Assembly (NCBI GenBank): GCA_937898205.1
Contig: CALEJC010000209.1
Coordinates: 1 to 9,930 of the forward strand
Direction of reading: 5' to 3'
Length of the DNA: 9,930 nt
DNA from: an uncultured Bacteroidales bacterium
Lineage (GTDB): Bacteria > Bacteroidota > Bacteroidia > Bacteroidales > UBA932
Both the position numbers and the translations under genes were made by a program. Positions 8,643 through 9,930 of the stretch are shown here, piece after piece; the stretch's first letter is position 1; each line of letters starts with the position of its first letter. Under the pieces are notes generated by a model, which saw nothing but the letters and a program-made list of their open reading frames with translations, had not been told where the DNA came from and ran no database searches.

Positions 8643-9930
8643 TTATTCACCTTTCTCGAGTTTCTCCTTAAGAGCTGCAAGAGCATCGATGTCACCGAGA
8701 GTAGTCTTCTCTACGTTTGCATTGACTCTCTTAACTGCCTTCTTTGTGCTCTCAGCCTCAGCTGCAGCTGCTCTCTCCTTAACCTCAGCGTATGTGCGGA
8801 GGTGTGAAAGAAGGATGCGGCGAGTTGAGCGGCGGAGCTCCATAACTCTGAATGCAAGAGTCTCACCAGCAACAGCGTTCTTACCGTCTTCCTTAACGAG
8901 CTCACGAGTAAATGCGAAGCCTTCTGCGTCACCATCAAGAGTGATGTTTGCACCCTTATCAGTGAATGAAGCGACAGTACCCTCAACTGTAGCGCCTACA
9001 GGGAACTTAGCCTCAACCTCATCCCATGGATTAGGAGAAAGCTGCTTGATACCGAGTGAAAGCTTGTGATTTGCCTCATCGAAGTCAAGGATCTGAACGT
9101 CAACTGAATCGCCGGCAGCAACAACCTCTGATGGATGCTTGATCTTAGTCCAGCTAAGGTCGCTGATGTGAACGAGACCCTCAACGCCGTCCTCAAGCTC
9201 AGCAAATACACCGAAGTTGGTGATGTTGCGGACAGTTGCAGTGTGCTTGCTGCCTACTGGATACTTCTGACGGATGTTCTCCCATGGGTTCTCTGAAAGC
9301 TGCTTGATACCAAGAGAGATCTTGCGAGCCTCACGATCGATAGAAAGCACCTGAGCCTCTACCTCGTCGCCAATCTTAAGGAACTCCTGTGCAGAGTGGA
9401 GTCTTGGAGACCAAGACATCTCTGAAACGTGTACAAGACCCTCAACACCTGGCTCGATCTCGATGAATGCACCGTAGTCAGCGAGGAGAATAACCTTACC
9501 AGAAATCTTGTCACCAACCTTAAGGTCTGGGTTGAGGTTATCCCATGGATGTGGAGTAAGCTGCTTGAGACCGAGAGAGATCTTCTTCTGCTGCTCGTGG
9601 AAATCAAGAACAACAACCTTAATCTCCTGCTCGAGGCTGACAACTTCCTCTGGGTGATTAACGCGACCCCAAGAGAGGTCAGTGATGTGGATAAGACCGT
9701 CAACGCCACCGAGGTCAACGAATACACCATAGTTAGTGATATTCTTAACAACACCCTCGAGTACCTGACCCTTCTCAAGCTTGCTGATGAGCTCAGCTCT
9801 CTTCTGCTCCTGCTCTGCCTCAAGAAGTGCTTTGTGTGATACTACAACGTTGCGGAACTCCTGATTGATCTTAACGATTTTGCAGTCGATAGTCTGGTTG
9901 ACAAACTGATCGTAGTCGCGGATAGGCTTG
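8643..9930 (-). CDS. rpsA: 30S ribosomal protein S1, 5' end outside the window
   Basis: S1 binds mRNA on the small ribosomal subunit during initiation. Only the C-terminal 428 codons are present, and the frame is open to the right edge. The Met at 9419 is internal, not a start. I translated the upstream part directly. It begins KPIRDYDQFVNQ, the end of one S1 domain, and then shows NITNYGVFVDLGGVDGLIHITDLSW. Further S1 domains follow with the same pattern: LLADYGAFIEIEPGVEGLVHVSEMSW, then NITNFGVFAELEDGVEGLVHISDLSW. The last domain is divergent (SFTDKGANITLDGDAEGFAF). A charged, Ala/Lys/Glu-rich tail ends ALAALKEKLEKGE. Domains are joined by near-identical LGxKQLxxxPW linkers about 86 codons apart. 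Codon choice is visibly narrow (for example Lys almost always AAG), as expected of a highly expressed gene. rnz follows after five bases. Confidence 0.97.
   Translation of the reverse strand, partial: KPIRDYDQFVNQTIDCKIVKINQEFRNVVVSHKALLEAEQEQKRAELISKLEKGQVLEGVVKNITNYGVFVDLGGVDGLIHITDLSWGRVNHPEEVVSLEQEIKVVVLDFHEQQKKISLGLKQLTPHPWDNLNPDLKVGDKISGKVILLADYGAFIEIEPGVEGLVHVSEMSWSPRLHSAQEFLKIGDEVEAQVLSIDREARKISLGIKQLSENPWENIRQKYPVGSKHTATVRNITNFGVFAELEDGVEGLVHISDLSWTKIKHPSEVVAAGDSVDVQILDFDEANHKLSLGIKQLSPNPWDEVEAKFPVGATVEGTVASFTDKGANITLDGDAEGFAFTRELVKEDGKNAVAGETLAFRVMELRRSTRRILLSHLRTYAEVKERAAAAEAESTKKAVKRVNANVEKTTLGDIDALAALKEKLEKGE
9022..9585. repeat. Three near-identical DNA segments encoding S1 interdomain linkers
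   Basis: Segments of roughly 40-45 bases starting at about 9022, 9280 and 9541 share TCCCATGG or CCCATGG followed by AAGCTGCTTGA and an accgag/accaag-type run. The CCCATGG cores lie at 9023, 9281 and 9542, which are 258 and 261 bases apart. They encode the repeated LG(I/L)KQL-x-x-x-PW linker between successive S1 domains of rpsA. This is an internal protein-domain repeat kept similar by strong codon bias, not a mobile or CRISPR repeat. Confidence 0.8.

Noticed and set aside
9022..9585. Spaced repeats as a CRISPR or mobile repeat array
   Set aside because: They are in frame within rpsA, about 260 bases apart, and encode the known linker between S1 domains.

Overview
The window looks like a chromosomal housekeeping segment of a Bacteroidales (Bacteroidota) bacterium. 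Three things support this. Two or three gene starts are preceded by the Bacteroidota sigma-ABfr -7 element TAnnTTTG. Most genes lack a clear Shine-Dalgarno. The protein types (multi-S1-domain RpsA followed by RNase Z, a RelA-type RSH protein, and a GH73-LysM enzyme) fit that phylum. I see no mobile element, CRISPR array, phage gene, tRNA or rRNA gene. Coding density is very high, and no gap exceeds about 80 bases.

Layout. (1) 1-853, minus: 3'-truncated class I dihydroorotase (pyrC), with its own promoter at 860-890. (2) 927-3562, minus: a two-gene unit in which a RelA/SpoT-family (p)ppGpp synthetase with a decayed hydrolase site overlaps, by TAATG, an uncharacterised 181-residue protein. (3) 3563-3640: a 78-bp divergent control region with one -7 box for relA and one for uvrB. 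(4) 3641-5815, plus: uvrB, with a linker before its UVR domain that looks longer than usual. (5) 5817-9930, minus: rpsA (5' end missing), rnz, a secreted GH73-LysM glucosaminidase and mltG. These lie in one direction with gaps of 5, 30 and 1 bases, so they are probably wholly or partly co-transcribed. The mltG and uvrB stop codons face each other with one base between them.

Themes. The right block joins translation and RNA maturation (ribosomal protein S1, tRNA 3'-processing) to two peptidoglycan-cleaving enzymes. The left block joins the stringent response to pyrimidine synthesis and, through a shared divergent region, to nucleotide excision repair. I did not find a wholly new system. The points most worth a second look are the uncharacterised partner of relA, the RSH protein with a lost hydrolase centre but an R-x-(K/R)-D synthetase motif, the short RNase Z arm, and promoters so close to pyrC and relA that their mRNAs may be leaderless.
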